Source: Bacillota bacterium
GTDB taxonomy: Bacteria > Bacillota > Clostridia > Lachnospirales > Lachnospiraceae
Direction of reading: 5' to 3'
Assembly: GCA_023411555.1 (NCBI GenBank)
Contig: JAEYOQ010000017.1
Coordinates: forward strand, 6,921 to 70,920
Length of the DNA: 64,000 nucleotides
Below the pieces are notes generated by a model. The model was not told the origin of the DNA. It made no database searches and worked only from the letters and a program-made list of their open reading frames with translations. A program made the position numbers and the translations under genes. Of this stretch, positions 26,832-35,019 are shown in pieces. Every line of letters begins with the position of its first letter. Position 1 is the stretch's first letter.

Positions 26832-27740
26832 TTATATTCCAAGCAGTTGCTTTTTCTTTGCTTCATATTCCTGCTGTGAAAGAATACCGTCTTCCAGCAG
26901 TGCCTTATATCTCTTAATTTCCTCGATGGCATCAGCTGTGGGGGCTGTATCTGTATGTACTGTCTGCGCCCACGTCGCACTAAAGCCAGTGGTCTGCTCA
27001 GCTGCATGAGGGAAGGCTACTGTCCTGAATGCAGCCACAAGCTTTTCCAGCTCCTCCATACTATTTTGATAGGATCGGAGATAGTCGTTCACATCAGGGT
27101 TATGGCTATCAAATCGAGGGCCATCCATATCGCATTTGATTACCCTCCAGTAGGGATGGTCGAGATATAGCTCCACATTAAAGACCTTAAAGGGCTCCGG
27201 TACATCAAAATACTGCTCCTGTGCTGATCCGTTTACCTTGCCATCATCCAGCTTATCGATGACCTTTGTCATTCGTTTTTTCAACATAAACTGATCGATT
27301 TGCGCTGACATAGCCATAGTGCGTTCCGGTACGGTGCTTGCATAGCGACGTATGCCCTCTGCCGAGCCTTCAAATAAAGGTGTACTGTCCTCCTTAATGG
27401 TAAAGGATCTCAAGTGCTTACCCTCAAATACCGTCTTATCAGGATTTTTACTCATGCAGAACAGCTTATTCTGATAATCAAAGATGATTTTAGTATCCCA
27501 AACACCAAAATCAATCCGTTCAGAAATAACGAACTGCTTCCTAAGTAATTGGTTTTGATCATAGAACTCCAGATATTCCTTAAAGTCCTCCATCGTTAGC
27601 TTATTCTTCTTGTCATTTTCCATATCAATTTTGTTATAGCAGGTGTCACAGATGTATTCGCCTTCGATTTTCGATGGTAAGAACCACGAGATTTTGCCAC
27701 CACAGATCGGGCAGGGGGGCTTTTTAGAAAATAGTCCCAT
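26832..27740 (-). CDS. Zinc-ribbon (DUF4428-like) protein with SHOCT tail
   Basis: 302-residue cytoplasmic protein. The N-terminus has two cysteine pairs, CPIC (10-13) and CDTC (31-34), forming a zinc ribbon like DUF4428. A middle region (about 50-255) resembles the PH-like domains that often follow it, with FEGKHLRSFTIKED-type strands. The end, EIKRYKALLEDGILSQQEYE, is a SHOCT motif, a short helix pair found at the ends of many bacterial proteins and thought to mediate oligomerisation. Function is unknown. It lies 45 bases after LemA with a strong AGGAGG site, so the two are cotranscribed. Neighbouring genes suggest a role in the cell-envelope response of this region. Confidence 0.75.
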   Translation of the reverse strand: MGLFSKKPPCPICGGKISWFLPSKIEGEYICDTCYNKIDMENDKKNKLTMEDFKEYLEFYDQNQLLRKQFVISERIDFGVWDTKIIFDYQNKLFCMSKNPDKTVFEGKHLRSFTIKEDSTPLFEGSAEGIRRYASTVPERTMAMSAQIDQFMLKKRMTKVIDKLDDGKVNGSAQEQYFDVPEPFKVFNVELYLDHPYWRVIKCDMDGPRFDSHNPDVNDYLRSYQNSMEELEKLVAAFRTVAFPHAAEQTTGFSATWAQTVHTDTAPTADAIEEIKRYKALLEDGILSQQEYEAKKKQLLGI

Positions 27741-27785
27741 GATTTACTTCCTCCTTATATTAAAATATTATCCTGTTTCGCTACC

Positions 27786-28322
27786 TCATCTCTTGCCTGT
27801 CTGATCCACAAGATACTCCTTTTGATGAAATCCCAATAAGCCAGCAATCATGGATACCGGGAACATCCGGATTTCACGGTTCAGCTTCGTCACGCTGTCA
27901 TTGTATATAAGGCGGCTGGTACGTACCATTTTTTCAAAGGCTTCCACTGCGTCCATTGTCTTGATAAAATTCTGGTCTTCCCTTAATTCAGGGCATTGCT
28001 CCGTTACCATGGCTATCCTGACTAACGTTTCGGAAATTATCCCCTCTTGGCACAGCACATCCTCCGTCGTAGAGATTGCCGTAATTACATTTCTTCTTGA
28101 TTTTATTGTTTCGATCAGTATTTCGCTTTCATGCCTGGCATAACCTTTTGTCAAATCCAAAAGAGCAGTTAATGCATCAAAGCGGCTTGATAGCTGCACC
28201 CCGATTTGAGTCATGGCATTGCTGATATTCTCATCAAGCACCACCAGTTTACGTTGCGTAGAGATTACCCATAGAACAATTAGTGCAGCAACTGCGATGA
28301 CTGCGATGAAAGTTGGCAGCAT
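27786..28322 (-). CDS. LemA family protein
   Basis: 178-residue protein with one N-terminal membrane helix (about 4-22) followed by a long helical bundle. The VVLDENISNAMTQIGVQLSS stretch and the final MFPVSMIAGLLGFHQKEYL match the LemA family, which lies with its N-terminus anchored in the membrane and its helices on one side. The family has no settled role; LemA proteins are linked to envelope stress and membrane protein quality control in several bacteria. GGAGG precedes the ATG. It is the first gene of the unit LemA, zinc ribbon/SHOCT, C11 protease, and its promoter carries the best copy of the CATGAAA direct repeats. Confidence 0.9.
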   Translation of the reverse strand: MLPTFIAVIAVAALIVLWVISTQRKLVVLDENISNAMTQIGVQLSSRFDALTALLDLTKGYARHESEILIETIKSRRNVITAISTTEDVLCQEGIISETLVRIAMVTEQCPELREDQNFIKTMDAVEAFEKMVRTSRLIYNDSVTKLNREIRMFPVSMIAGLLGFHQKEYLVDQTGKR

Positions 28323-28378
28323 AGTAGAATCCTCCCTTGCTTCGTTTTTATGTAAATGTCACTTTTTCTCATGCTATC

Positions 28379-28443
28379 AATCTATCACAATATTCTCTAA
28401 AAAAGACGTCCACTGCATGAAACATGTTTTTTTCTGCATGAAA
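28379..28443 (-). promoter_or_regulatory. LytTR-type binding site and promoter, copy 3
   Basis: The best copy: TGCATGAAACATGTTT occurs twice, with CATGAAA at 28416-28422 and 28437-28443, start-to-start 21 bases. The proximal copy is 28 bases from TGATAGATT (28379-28387 on the minus strand). It serves LemA. The same sites lie about 110 bases upstream of the divergent regulator gene and could also affect it. Confidence 0.72.
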
Positions 28444-28554
28444 CATGTTTATATGCTTTGAGGGGAGGAATCATATTTTTTATGTTATAGTTTCGGTTCA
28501 TTGATTTTTATGTTAAACTAATCATAGAGAACAATAAACATGGAGGGATGATTT

Positions 28555-29280
28555 ATGCTACAGATTGCGGTCTGTGATGACAATATTGATGAGCTATCCA
28601 ATATGGTCCAACTCATAAACCTATACCGATCATCAAAGAATCTAAGTTGCGAATATGCCGTCTTTCCAAATGGGTTTGATCTAGTTTCTGTACTAGAAAA
28701 GGGAAAACGGTTCGATATATACTGTCTGGATATTATTATGCCAGGCTTTACCGGCATTGATGTTGCAAAGGAAATTCGTTCTTTTGATAAGACTGCACCG
28801 ATTTTGTTCTTTACCTCATCACCGGAATATGCTTTGGAAAGCTATTCCGTGAAGGCCATCAACTATGTACTAAAGCCGATCACCAAAGAAAAACTATTCT
28901 TCTCCTTAGACGAGATAGTGGAGCAGATGAATGTGGAAAAAAATGAGGATTCGATTATTGTAAAGAGTAACGAGGGCATTCAGAAAATACTAATCTCCAA
29001 TCTGGTTTTTGCAGAGGTCATTGGCAGAAATGTATTGTATCACCTTCTATCCGGTAAGGTAATTGAATGCACAGAAGCCTTTTCCTCTGCCTGCAATAAT
29101 CTCATGAGATACGGATGTTTTATCAAGCCCCACCGCTCCTATCTTGTGAATATGCAATATATTGATACCATTGAAAATCATCAAGTGACCTTGCAGACTC
29201 TTACCTCTATCCCTGTCGCACAGGGCAAGGCACGGGAGATTAAACAACAATACCTAGATTATCAAATGGGAGGGGAATAA
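28555..29280 (+). CDS. LytTR family response regulator (AgrA/VirR-like)
   Basis: 241-residue DNA-binding response regulator. The receiver domain (1-120) has the acidic pair C-DD near residue 8 and phospho-acceptor Asp59 in YCLDIIMPG; the C-terminal LytTR domain (about 130-236) ends with the typical HRSYLVNMQYID segment. GGAGGG precedes the ATG. The kinase gene starts 8 bases after the stop, so they form one operon. LytTR proteins bind pairs of about 9-10-base direct repeats whose starts are 21-22 bases apart; such repeats are found in three promoters within 9 kb of this gene, including the one it shares with LemA. Confidence 0.95.
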   Translation: MLQIAVCDDNIDELSNMVQLINLYRSSKNLSCEYAVFPNGFDLVSVLEKGKRFDIYCLDIIMPGFTGIDVAKEIRSFDKTAPILFFTSSPEYALESYSVKAINYVLKPITKEKLFFSLDEIVEQMNVEKNEDSIIVKSNEGIQKILISNLVFAEVIGRNVLYHLLSGKVIECTEAFSSACNNLMRYGCFIKPHRSYLVNMQYIDTIENHQVTLQTLTSIPVAQGKAREIKQQYLDYQMGGE

Positions 29281-29288
29281 GGAAAAAA

Positions 29289-30560
29289 ATGATAGCTACT
29301 GTTATAGAATTCTCACGTTATTGGTTTGCCCTGCTATTCGGCATGGTTGGTGGAGTCAGTTTCGCCGGTATGCCACGTACACGAAAAAATTACCTGGCTG
29401 TGGGGTGCTTTACCGTTGTTATATTTATTATCCAAGTTCTATGCTTGTTTCGCTTTGGCATGGACTTCACGTGGAAAATATACCCACTACTGACCCATTT
29501 ACCGATTGCTGCTTTTATCGCCTTGTACTTAAAACGCTCGTGGCTAATTTCGATCACTAGTATGTTTACTATGTTTCTGTGTTGCCAGCCACCCCGTTGG
29601 ATTGGCAGTGTGGCAGGAGATGTATTTGACAGTGTGTCCATGAACCATTTGGGTTATATTGGATCGGTATGTCTGATATACTATTTCCTGCATAAATATG
29701 TGGCCGAATCGGTTTGGCATCTGATCGAACGCTCTGTTAAATCCTGTCTACTATTTGGTGCCATACCAGCTGTATACTATTTCTTCGACTATACCACCAC
29801 TGTTTATACCGATTTTTTGTACAGTGGAACACGAGTGGCTGTACAGTTCATGCCCTTCGTGACCTCGGCCTTCTATTTTGTGTTTGTCCTCCTTTACTAC
29901 GATGAGACACAAAGACAGGCACGTACCCAGCGAGAGCGAGATATGCTGGATGCCCAGTTTAAGCAAGCGCAAACAGAATTTTCTTCTCTGCTTCAGATAC
30001 AGCAGAATGCCGCAGCTTATCGCCACGATATGCGCCACCATTTTGCTCTGCTACAGGGTTTGGCATCCAAGGATCGTACAGAGGAAATCAAAGAATATCT
30101 ACGGGCTGCCCAGTCCGATATTGACACCATCACGCCTCTACGCTTTTGCGAAAACGAAACCGTCAATCTGATTTTGTCCTCCTTCAGCGCCAAAGCCAAG
30201 CAGTCGGAAATCATGATGACGGTGGATGTTAAGCTACCTGACGCGCTACCCTTTAGTGACACTGAGCTTTGCTCCCTCTTATCAAATGCTTTGGAAAATG
30301 CAATAAATGCTTGCAATAATATAGAAAACAGTAATTCTCGCCATATCAAGTTGCGTATGTTTTCCAAGAATAATAAGCTGTGCATTGATATCCGGAACAC
30401 TTATCAGACTGAACCCATATTCCATCAGGGCCTACCTGTATCAAAGGATGAGGGCCATGGCTATGGTACAAAAAGTATGGTTCATATCATAGAAAAGCAC
30501 GGCGGTATATGCCAGTTTTCGATCAAGGATGGGCTCTTTACCTTTCAAGCCACTACATAA
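29289..30560 (+). CDS. AgrC-like sensor histidine kinase
   Basis: 423-residue membrane kinase. Six or so N-terminal helices (about 10-205) form the sensor region, followed by a short coiled coil (205-240), the phospho-acceptor His246 in AAYRHDMRHH, and a GHKL ATPase domain (about 310-423) with NALENAINAC and GHGYGTKSM boxes. This layout is that of AgrC/ComD-type kinases that detect peptides or membrane state. No peptide pheromone precursor or AgrB-type protease is visible in the window, so the signal is unknown. Partner of the LytTR regulator just upstream. Confidence 0.93.
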   Translation: MIATVIEFSRYWFALLFGMVGGVSFAGMPRTRKNYLAVGCFTVVIFIIQVLCLFRFGMDFTWKIYPLLTHLPIAAFIALYLKRSWLISITSMFTMFLCCQPPRWIGSVAGDVFDSVSMNHLGYIGSVCLIYYFLHKYVAESVWHLIERSVKSCLLFGAIPAVYYFFDYTTTVYTDFLYSGTRVAVQFMPFVTSAFYFVFVLLYYDETQRQARTQRERDMLDAQFKQAQTEFSSLLQIQQNAAAYRHDMRHHFALLQGLASKDRTEEIKEYLRAAQSDIDTITPLRFCENETVNLILSSFSAKAKQSEIMMTVDVKLPDALPFSDTELCSLLSNALENAINACNNIENSNSRHIKLRMFSKNNKLCIDIRNTYQTEPIFHQGLPVSKDEGHGYGTKSMVHIIEKHGGICQFSIKDGLFTFQATT

Positions 30561-30566
30561 AAGAAT

Positions 30567-30605
30567 CAAGGGTTCCGGAGGCTGTTAAAATCTCCGGAAC
30601 CCTTG
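30567..30605. terminator. Bidirectional terminator between kinase and ABC exporter
   Basis: Perfect 14-base stem CAAGGGTTCCGGAG / CTCCGGAACCCTTG with an 11-base loop, between convergent genes ending at 30560 and 30628. Confidence 0.85.
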
Positions 30606-30627
30606 TTGTCTCTCTAGCATGATGTAA

Positions 30628-32544
30628 TTATTCTAACTCAAGTCCACCAGTGTAGAGCTGATAATATCTTCCCTTTTGCTTAACTAAGGTCTCATGATTA
30701 CCACGCTCAATAATCCTTCCCTGCTCCAGTACCATAATTACATCGGAATTCTGAATGGTTGATAGTCGATGGGCGATAACAAAGACGGTTCTACCCTCCA
30801 TGAGCTTATCCATACCCTCCTGTACCAGTTTCTCCGTTCTTGTATCAATACTGGAGGTAGCCTCATCGAGAATTAAAACCGGAGGATCTGCAATAGCAGC
30901 ACGAGCGATGGATAGCAGCTGTCGTTGTCCCTGAGAAAGGTTTGCTCCATCCCCGGTCAACATGGTATCGTAGCCTTGGGGTAAATGCTTAATAAAGAGA
31001 TCCGCATTGGCAAGCTTTGCTGCTGCATATACCTCCTCATCTGTGGCATCCAATTTACCGTAGCGAATATTATCTGCTACCGTACCGGTGAATAGATGAG
31101 TATCCTGAAGCACGATACCTAAGCTCTTTCTTAAGTCATCTTTCTTAATCTTATTAATATTAATGCCATCATATCGTATCTTACCGTCCTGTATATCGTA
31201 GAAACGGTTTATCAAATTGGTAATCGTAGTCTTTCCGGCACCGGTTGCTCCGACAAAAGCCACCTTTTCGCCGGGTCTAGCATATAATTCAATATCATGA
31301 AGTACAATCTTCTCATCGCTATAACCAAAATCAACCTTATCGAATACCACGTCACCCAGTAATCTGGTGTAGGTTACTCTACCATCGGAATGAGGATGCT
31401 TCCATGCCCAGATACCGGTTCTTTCCTTCACTTCTATCAGGTTACCCTTTTGATCTTCTCTGGCATTCACTAGTGTTACATATCCTTCATCGCATTCTGG
31501 CTCAGCATCCAGCAAGCGGAATACTCGTTCCGCACCGGCTAGTGCCATAACGATGGAATTAAACTGCTGAGAAATCTGTGATACCGGCTGATTAAAGGTT
31601 CTTGTTAACTGGAGGAAGGCTGCCAGACCACCAATAGTAAAGGCATTAATTCCGTAGATTGCCAGGGCAGCACCTAACATTGCAATAAGAACATAGTTGA
31701 TGTATCCTATGTTACCCATGATAGGCATCATGATATTTGCATATTTATTAGCATTGTTGGCATTTTCGAATAATTCCTCATTTAGCTTACTGAATCTCTC
31801 TTTTGATTCCTCCTCATAGCAGAATACCTTAACTACCTTTTGACCTTCCATCATTTCCTCAATATAGCCATTGAGAGCTCCAATGGATTTCTGCTGATTT
31901 CTAAAGTTAACGGCACTCATACCGCCGATCTTTTTCGTGATAGTAAGCATCATGATTACCATAAGCAGTACTACCAGAGTCAGAGGAATACTTAACACAA
32001 TCATCGAGACTAATACCGTAACGATTGTAATAACTGAGGACAACAGCTGGGGGATACTTTGTGATATCATTTGTCTCAGCGTATCCACGTCATTGGTATA
32101 CAAGCTCATGATCTCCCCATGAGGGTTCGTATCAAAGAACTTGATCGGCAATTTTTCCATATGCTCAAACATATCATCTCGAACACTTTTTAAGGTTCCT
32201 TGTGTGATATAGATCATAATCCGATTATATAAAAAGGTAGATAATACGCCTACCAGATAAATGAGAGCCATTACCAGGATCGCACTTAACAAGGGGCCGT
32301 AATCAACCGCATCCTGATTAAGATAGGGAACAATATAATCATCAATTACATTCTTTATAAAAATAGTTCCTGCCACATTGGCAAGTGAGCTTACAATAAT
32401 AAAGATAACAACACCGATACTTTTAAGTTTATTTTTCTTTAATACATATAGCAAAAGTCTCTTTAATACCTTTATATTATCTTTATTTAACTTCTTCTTT
32501 GGCATCTTATTCATGTTGCCACCTTGCTTCTTCTCATTACTCAT
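30628..32544 (-). CDS. ABC exporter half-transporter, canonical subunit
   Basis: 638-residue exporter half with a six-helix membrane domain (about 35-345) and an ABC domain. Walker A is GATGAGKTT, the signature LSQGQRQ, and Walker B ILDEATSSID with the catalytic Glu intact. A roughly 30-residue insertion (NAREDQKGNLIEVKERTGIW region) sits before the ABC domain. The start ATG lies inside the last codons of the upstream half-transporter (8-base overlap), so both are made together. By family comparison the pair resembles heterodimeric BmrC/BmrD-type multidrug exporters; this one is the BmrD-like half with the functional catalytic base. Confidence 0.93.
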   Translation of the reverse strand: MSNEKKQGGNMNKMPKKKLNKDNIKVLKRLLLYVLKKNKLKSIGVVIFIIVSSLANVAGTIFIKNVIDDYIVPYLNQDAVDYGPLLSAILVMALIYLVGVLSTFLYNRIMIYITQGTLKSVRDDMFEHMEKLPIKFFDTNPHGEIMSLYTNDVDTLRQMISQSIPQLLSSVITIVTVLVSMIVLSIPLTLVVLLMVIMMLTITKKIGGMSAVNFRNQQKSIGALNGYIEEMMEGQKVVKVFCYEEESKERFSKLNEELFENANNANKYANIMMPIMGNIGYINYVLIAMLGAALAIYGINAFTIGGLAAFLQLTRTFNQPVSQISQQFNSIVMALAGAERVFRLLDAEPECDEGYVTLVNAREDQKGNLIEVKERTGIWAWKHPHSDGRVTYTRLLGDVVFDKVDFGYSDEKIVLHDIELYARPGEKVAFVGATGAGKTTITNLINRFYDIQDGKIRYDGININKIKKDDLRKSLGIVLQDTHLFTGTVADNIRYGKLDATDEEVYAAAKLANADLFIKHLPQGYDTMLTGDGANLSQGQRQLLSIARAAIADPPVLILDEATSSIDTRTEKLVQEGMDKLMEGRTVFVIAHRLSTIQNSDVIMVLEQGRIIERGNHETLVKQKGRYYQLYTGGLELE

Positions 32545-34273
32545 CTTCCTGACCAGCTCCTTTCGTCTGAGATAAATATACTTCCCGATAGATGCTGTTG
32601 CTCATAAGAAGCTCGTCGTGGGTACCAAAGCCATCGATTTTGCCATCATTGATTACAATAATTTTATCCGCACTCTCTATGGATGAGATTCTCTGAGCTA
32701 TGATAATCTTTGTTGTACCTGGTATTTCTTCCTTTAGAGCTTTTCTGATTTTAGCGTCTGTCTTCGTATCCACTGCACTGGTAGAGTCATCAAAAATAAG
32801 AATCTTAGGCTTCTTCAGCAAAGCTCTTGCAATGCAAAGCCTCTGTTTTTGTCCACCGGATACATTGGTTCCTCCCTGCTCAATATAAGTATCATATTGC
32901 TTAGGAAAGCTCTCAATAAATTCCTGTGCCTGAGCATGCTCGCAGGCCTTTCTGATCTCCTCATCCGTTGCAGCCTTATTGCCCCAACGAAGATTCTCCT
33001 TGATGGTGCCGGAGAACAATACATTCTTTTGCAATACCATGGAGACCTCATTGCGCAGGGTATCCATATCATAATTTCTTACATCAACTCCACCGACCTC
33101 GATCGTGCCTCTTGTTGTATCATAAAGTCTGGGAATCAGCTGAACCAGGGAGCTTTTCGCGCTACCGGTACCACCGATAATACCTATAGTTTCACCGGCA
33201 TTGATCTTTAGATTAATATTCTCAAGTACCAGCTTGTTGACATCATTGCTATAACTAAAATCGACATTCTTAAATTCAATGGAACCATCCGGAACTTCAT
33301 AGATAGGGTTCGATCCATTGGTTAAATTACTCTCCTCTGCCAGTACTTCGTAGATTCTTTCCATAGAGGCTCTCGACATAACAACCATAACAAAGACCAT
33401 GGATACAATCATTAAGCTGATCAGGATATTGCCGGTATAGGTAAACATACTCATTAGTTCACCCGTTGCCATCCGACCCTTAAGAATTAGATGTGCACCA
33501 AGCCAGGAAAGTAATAGGTTGCAGGTATACATGGTAAACTGCATAGCAGGTGTATTGATTAATAACAATTTTTCTGCACTAGAGAAGCCAGTATACAAAG
33601 ATGTTGATGCTTTATGAAATTTGCTAATCTCATAATCTTCTCTTACATATGCCTTCACAACACGGATACCGGTGAGATTCTCCTGAACACTAGCATTCAA
33701 ATCATCGTACTTTTTAAAGGTACGTTGAAAATGCACATGCGCCCGTGTCATGATAAGGTATAAAACAACACTTAAGAATATGATTGCTCCTAAAAATATC
33801 AGAGCCAGTTCCGAATTGATATAGAAAGACATGATTAAAGCCGAAATCAACATAATCGGAGCTCTTACCAACACTCTGATACACATCTGATATGCATTCT
33901 GTACATTGGTAACGTCTGTGGTTAATCTGGTCACCAAGCTTGAGGTTGAAAACTTATCGATATTGGAAAAAGAGTAGGACTGTATCTTATCATACATCGC
34001 CTTCCTTAGATTCTTCGAAAATCCAGTGCTTGCTCTTGCAGCCGTCTTTCCAGAGGTTACACCAAAATACAATGCTAATAAAGATGATATCAGCATAATG
34101 ACTCCGATTTTTACTACATATTTAATATCCCCATTGGCCAGACCAACATCTACTATCTTCGCCATTAATAATGGGATAATAACCTCCATTATTACTTCGA
34201 GAATCACATAAATAGGAGTTAGAATCGAATCTTTTCGGTATTCTCCCACATTCTTCAGTAATTTTTTTAACAT
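32537..34273 (-). CDS. ABC exporter half-transporter, subunit with degenerate site
   Basis: 578-residue exporter half: six helices (about 15-310), then an ABC domain. Walker A reads GGTGSAKSS, in which the third Gly is Ala, and Walker B reads ILIFDDSTSAVD, where the catalytic Glu is replaced by Asp; the signature VSGGQKQR is normal. These changes mark the degenerate ATP site of heterodimeric exporters such as BmrCD or TM287/288. It lies 95 bases after the MarR gene and overlaps the next subunit by 8 bases. Drug or lipid export is expected; the substrate is unknown. Confidence 0.93.
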   Translation of the reverse strand: MLKKLLKNVGEYRKDSILTPIYVILEVIMEVIIPLLMAKIVDVGLANGDIKYVVKIGVIMLISSLLALYFGVTSGKTAARASTGFSKNLRKAMYDKIQSYSFSNIDKFSTSSLVTRLTTDVTNVQNAYQMCIRVLVRAPIMLISALIMSFYINSELALIFLGAIIFLSVVLYLIMTRAHVHFQRTFKKYDDLNASVQENLTGIRVVKAYVREDYEISKFHKASTSLYTGFSSAEKLLLINTPAMQFTMYTCNLLLSWLGAHLILKGRMATGELMSMFTYTGNILISLMIVSMVFVMVVMSRASMERIYEVLAEESNLTNGSNPIYEVPDGSIEFKNVDFSYSNDVNKLVLENINLKINAGETIGIIGGTGSAKSSLVQLIPRLYDTTRGTIEVGGVDVRNYDMDTLRNEVSMVLQKNVLFSGTIKENLRWGNKAATDEEIRKACEHAQAQEFIESFPKQYDTYIEQGGTNVSGGQKQRLCIARALLKKPKILIFDDSTSAVDTKTDAKIRKALKEEIPGTTKIIIAQRISSIESADKIIVINDGKIDGFGTHDELLMSNSIYREVYLSQTKGAGQEDE

Positions 34274-34368
34274 CGTATCACTCTCCTATTAAATAAATAA
34301 AATAGACATGGCTTAAATATCGCAGCCAGTTCCATCTGTGTGCATTATTAAATGATATTTACAAGGAA

Positions 34369-34812
34369 TTACGCATCTAAAGCCCCATGTAACTTATCTA
34401 ATAAATAAAACAATTCCTCTAATTCTTCTGGAGTATAGACATCATTTAGCGCTCCCTCCACTGCTAAAATGCTCTGTCTTAATATCTCATGAATTCCTAT
34501 CCCTTTATCGGTAAGCAGAATTTTCTTCAACCGAGCATCCTCATCCACACTGACCCTCGAGATGTACCCGTTTTTCTCCAGAAGCTGTAGTGTGTTAGTG
34601 ACAGAGGACCTTCGAATATCAAACTCCACCTCAATATCCTTTTGATATACATCACGAAACCTAGATTGACGATACACATAACCGATAATTCTGGCCTGTG
34701 AGCTCGACACTTCCATTCCTCTTTGATTTAGCTCGTTCTCAACTTTTCTGCGAACCAGATTAGATAAGATCCTCAACTTCTTACCAATGTGTCTTTCTTC
34801 TCTCTCTATCAT
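34369..34812 (-). CDS. MarR family transcriptional regulator
   Basis: 147-residue winged-helix regulator. The recognition helix is in FDIRRSSVTNTLQLLEKNGY and the wing in RVSVDEDARLKKILLTDKG, both typical of MarR proteins. It is the first gene of the exporter operon. Its promoter has an ideal TTGACA -35, and a 16-base palindrome just after the -10, which suggests it represses its own operon until a ligand releases it. Confidence 0.93.
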   Translation of the reverse strand: MIEREERHIGKKLRILSNLVRRKVENELNQRGMEVSSSQARIIGYVYRQSRFRDVYQKDIEVEFDIRRSSVTNTLQLLEKNGYISRVSVDEDARLKKILLTDKGIGIHEILRQSILAVEGALNDVYTPEELEELFYLLDKLHGALDA

Positions 34813-34826
34813 CTGACTTCTCCTTT

Positions 34827-34872
34827 TGTTAGATACCTAACATATATTAAGGGATAAAAGTATCACTGTCAA
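34827..34872 (-). promoter_or_regulatory. Promoter and operator of the MarR-exporter operon
   Basis: On the minus strand -35 TTGACA (34867-34872), 17-base spacing, -10 TAATAT (34844-34849). The palindrome TGTTAGATACCTAACA (34827-34842) begins one base after the -10 and covers the expected start, the classic place for MarR autorepression. Confidence 0.75.
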
Positions 34873-34971
34873 TATGAAAAATAAACTAATTTACTATAAC
34901 TACTATTTCTTGCGGCCACTATAAAAATAAAAATGTATTCTGTAATATTCTCTTGTTCTTCTCTTGAGATA

Positions 34972-34999
34972 TTGTTACAATAATACCAAAATATACAAT
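34972..34999 (+). promoter_or_regulatory. Candidate promoter of the ZIP transporter
   Basis: -35 TTGTTA (34972-34977) and -10 TACAAT (34994-34999) with 16-base spacing, placing the start just ahead of the AGGAGG site at 35006-35011. No recognisable Zur or Fur box was seen. Confidence 0.45.
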
Positions 35000-35019
35000 C
35001 AGATTAGGAGGTATACACA

